Below are positions 46,382-46,617 of a DNA stretch of 46,617 nucleotides, piece after piece (the stretch's first letter is position 1; each line of letters opens with the position of its first letter). The DNA comes from Rhodoferax sp. GTDB lineage: Bacteria; Pseudomonadota; Gammaproteobacteria; Burkholderiales; Burkholderiaceae_C. The notes beneath the pieces are model-generated. The model was not told where the DNA came from. It saw nothing but the letters and a program-made list of their open reading frames with translations, and did not search any database. Made by a program: the position numbers and the translations under genes. Location of the stretch: the NCBI GenBank assembly GCA_011391545.1, contig JAABQI010000274.1:1-46617 (forward strand), read 5' to 3'.

Positions 46382-46411
46382 GCAACGCAGCGGTGATGCC
46401 GAATGCGTTGC
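46382..46411. promoter_or_regulatory. Hairpin in the hppA 5' region
   Basis: GCAACGCA (46382-46389) and TGCGTTGC (46404-46411) form a perfect eight-pair inverted repeat with a 14-base loop, 38 bases before the hppA start. It may be an operator or an mRNA stem in the ppa/hppA divergent region. The rest of this 241-base gap shows nothing else I can name. Confidence 0.5.
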
Positions 46412-46449
46412 AACACCATCTCGCGAAACAACAAACTGGAGATTCTTTT

Positions 46450-46617
46450 ATGACAGGCAACTCAGCGCTGATCTTGGCGCTTATCTGCGGCTTGATCGCC
46501 GTCGGCTACGGCTTTTGGGCCCGAAGCTGGATTCTTTCCCAGGACGCGGGCAACGCCCGCATGCAAGAAATTGCAGCTGCCATTCAAACCGGTGCCGCCG
46601 CCTACCTGGCTCGGCAA
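46450..46617 (+). CDS. hppA: Membrane-bound ion-translocating pyrophosphatase (partial, N-terminus only)
   Basis: The ATG follows GGAG at eight bases and the frame stays open for 56 codons to the window edge. The first helix is [23 protein letters not shown], followed by the highly conserved [22 protein letters not shown] segment of H+/Na+-pumping pyrophosphatases. The enzyme couples pyrophosphate hydrolysis to ion pumping. Ion selectivity and the potassium-dependence residue lie outside the window. Confidence 0.9.
   Translation, partial: MTGNSALILALICGLIAVGYGFWARSWILSQDAGNARMQEIAAAIQTGAAAYLARQ

Overview
The window is GC-rich, densely packed chromosomal DNA. I read it as a betaproteobacterium of the order Burkholderiales, probably family Comamonadaceae (Rhodoferax/Polaromonas-like). 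The grounds are the ilvB-ilvH-ilvC-pssA-leuA run, the glnB-nadE pair, TRAP transport of organic acids, the DUF3025/DUF3750 proteins and the general style of the proteins. No insertion sequence, prophage, integron or CRISPR array is visible. Genus assignment is inference, because no search could be run.

Left part (1-9250). A partial HpaB/4-hydroxybutyryl-CoA dehydratase family gene runs off the left edge. It is followed by a FeoB-like GTPase/permease, an NfeD-slipin membrane operon, a two-gene DsrK/HdrD-like plus NarI-like redox module on the minus strand, an ExoD-like membrane protein and a two-CBS-domain protein.

Catabolic island (9255-16699). A divergent RpiR/SIS regulator faces a six-gene plus-strand operon: TRAP DctQ, DctM and DctP, diaminopropionate ammonia-lyase, an M20 N-carbamoyl-amino-acid/allantoate-type amidohydrolase and an N-carbamoyl-D-amino-acid amidohydrolase. 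The set suggests uptake of a ureido amino acid, removal of the carbamoyl group and deamination of the product. This is the best candidate here for an undescribed pathway.

Middle (16700-30870). An EAL-domain remnant is followed by divergent DUF3025/DUF3750 genes, a hotdog thioesterase, a small lipoprotein, and a complete fructose PTS locus. That locus has a divergent LacI-type regulator with two matching operators, a fused EIIA-HPr-EI, 1-phosphofructokinase and an EIIB-EIIB-EIIC permease whose two B domains both keep the active cysteine. MgtC-family and mutS genes follow.

Right part (30880-46617). This holds tRNA-Pro(UGG), the N-degron transferases aat and bpt, an IclR regulator, a PBP7-type endopeptidase, and the branched-chain amino acid genes on the minus strand (ilvB, ilvH, ilvC, pssA, leuA). 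leuA has an evident leader peptide and attenuator. After these come an RDD protein, glnB-nadE, a FemAB-like acetyltransferase, an FAH-family hydrolase, and soluble pyrophosphatase divergent from the start of a membrane proton/sodium-pumping pyrophosphatase.
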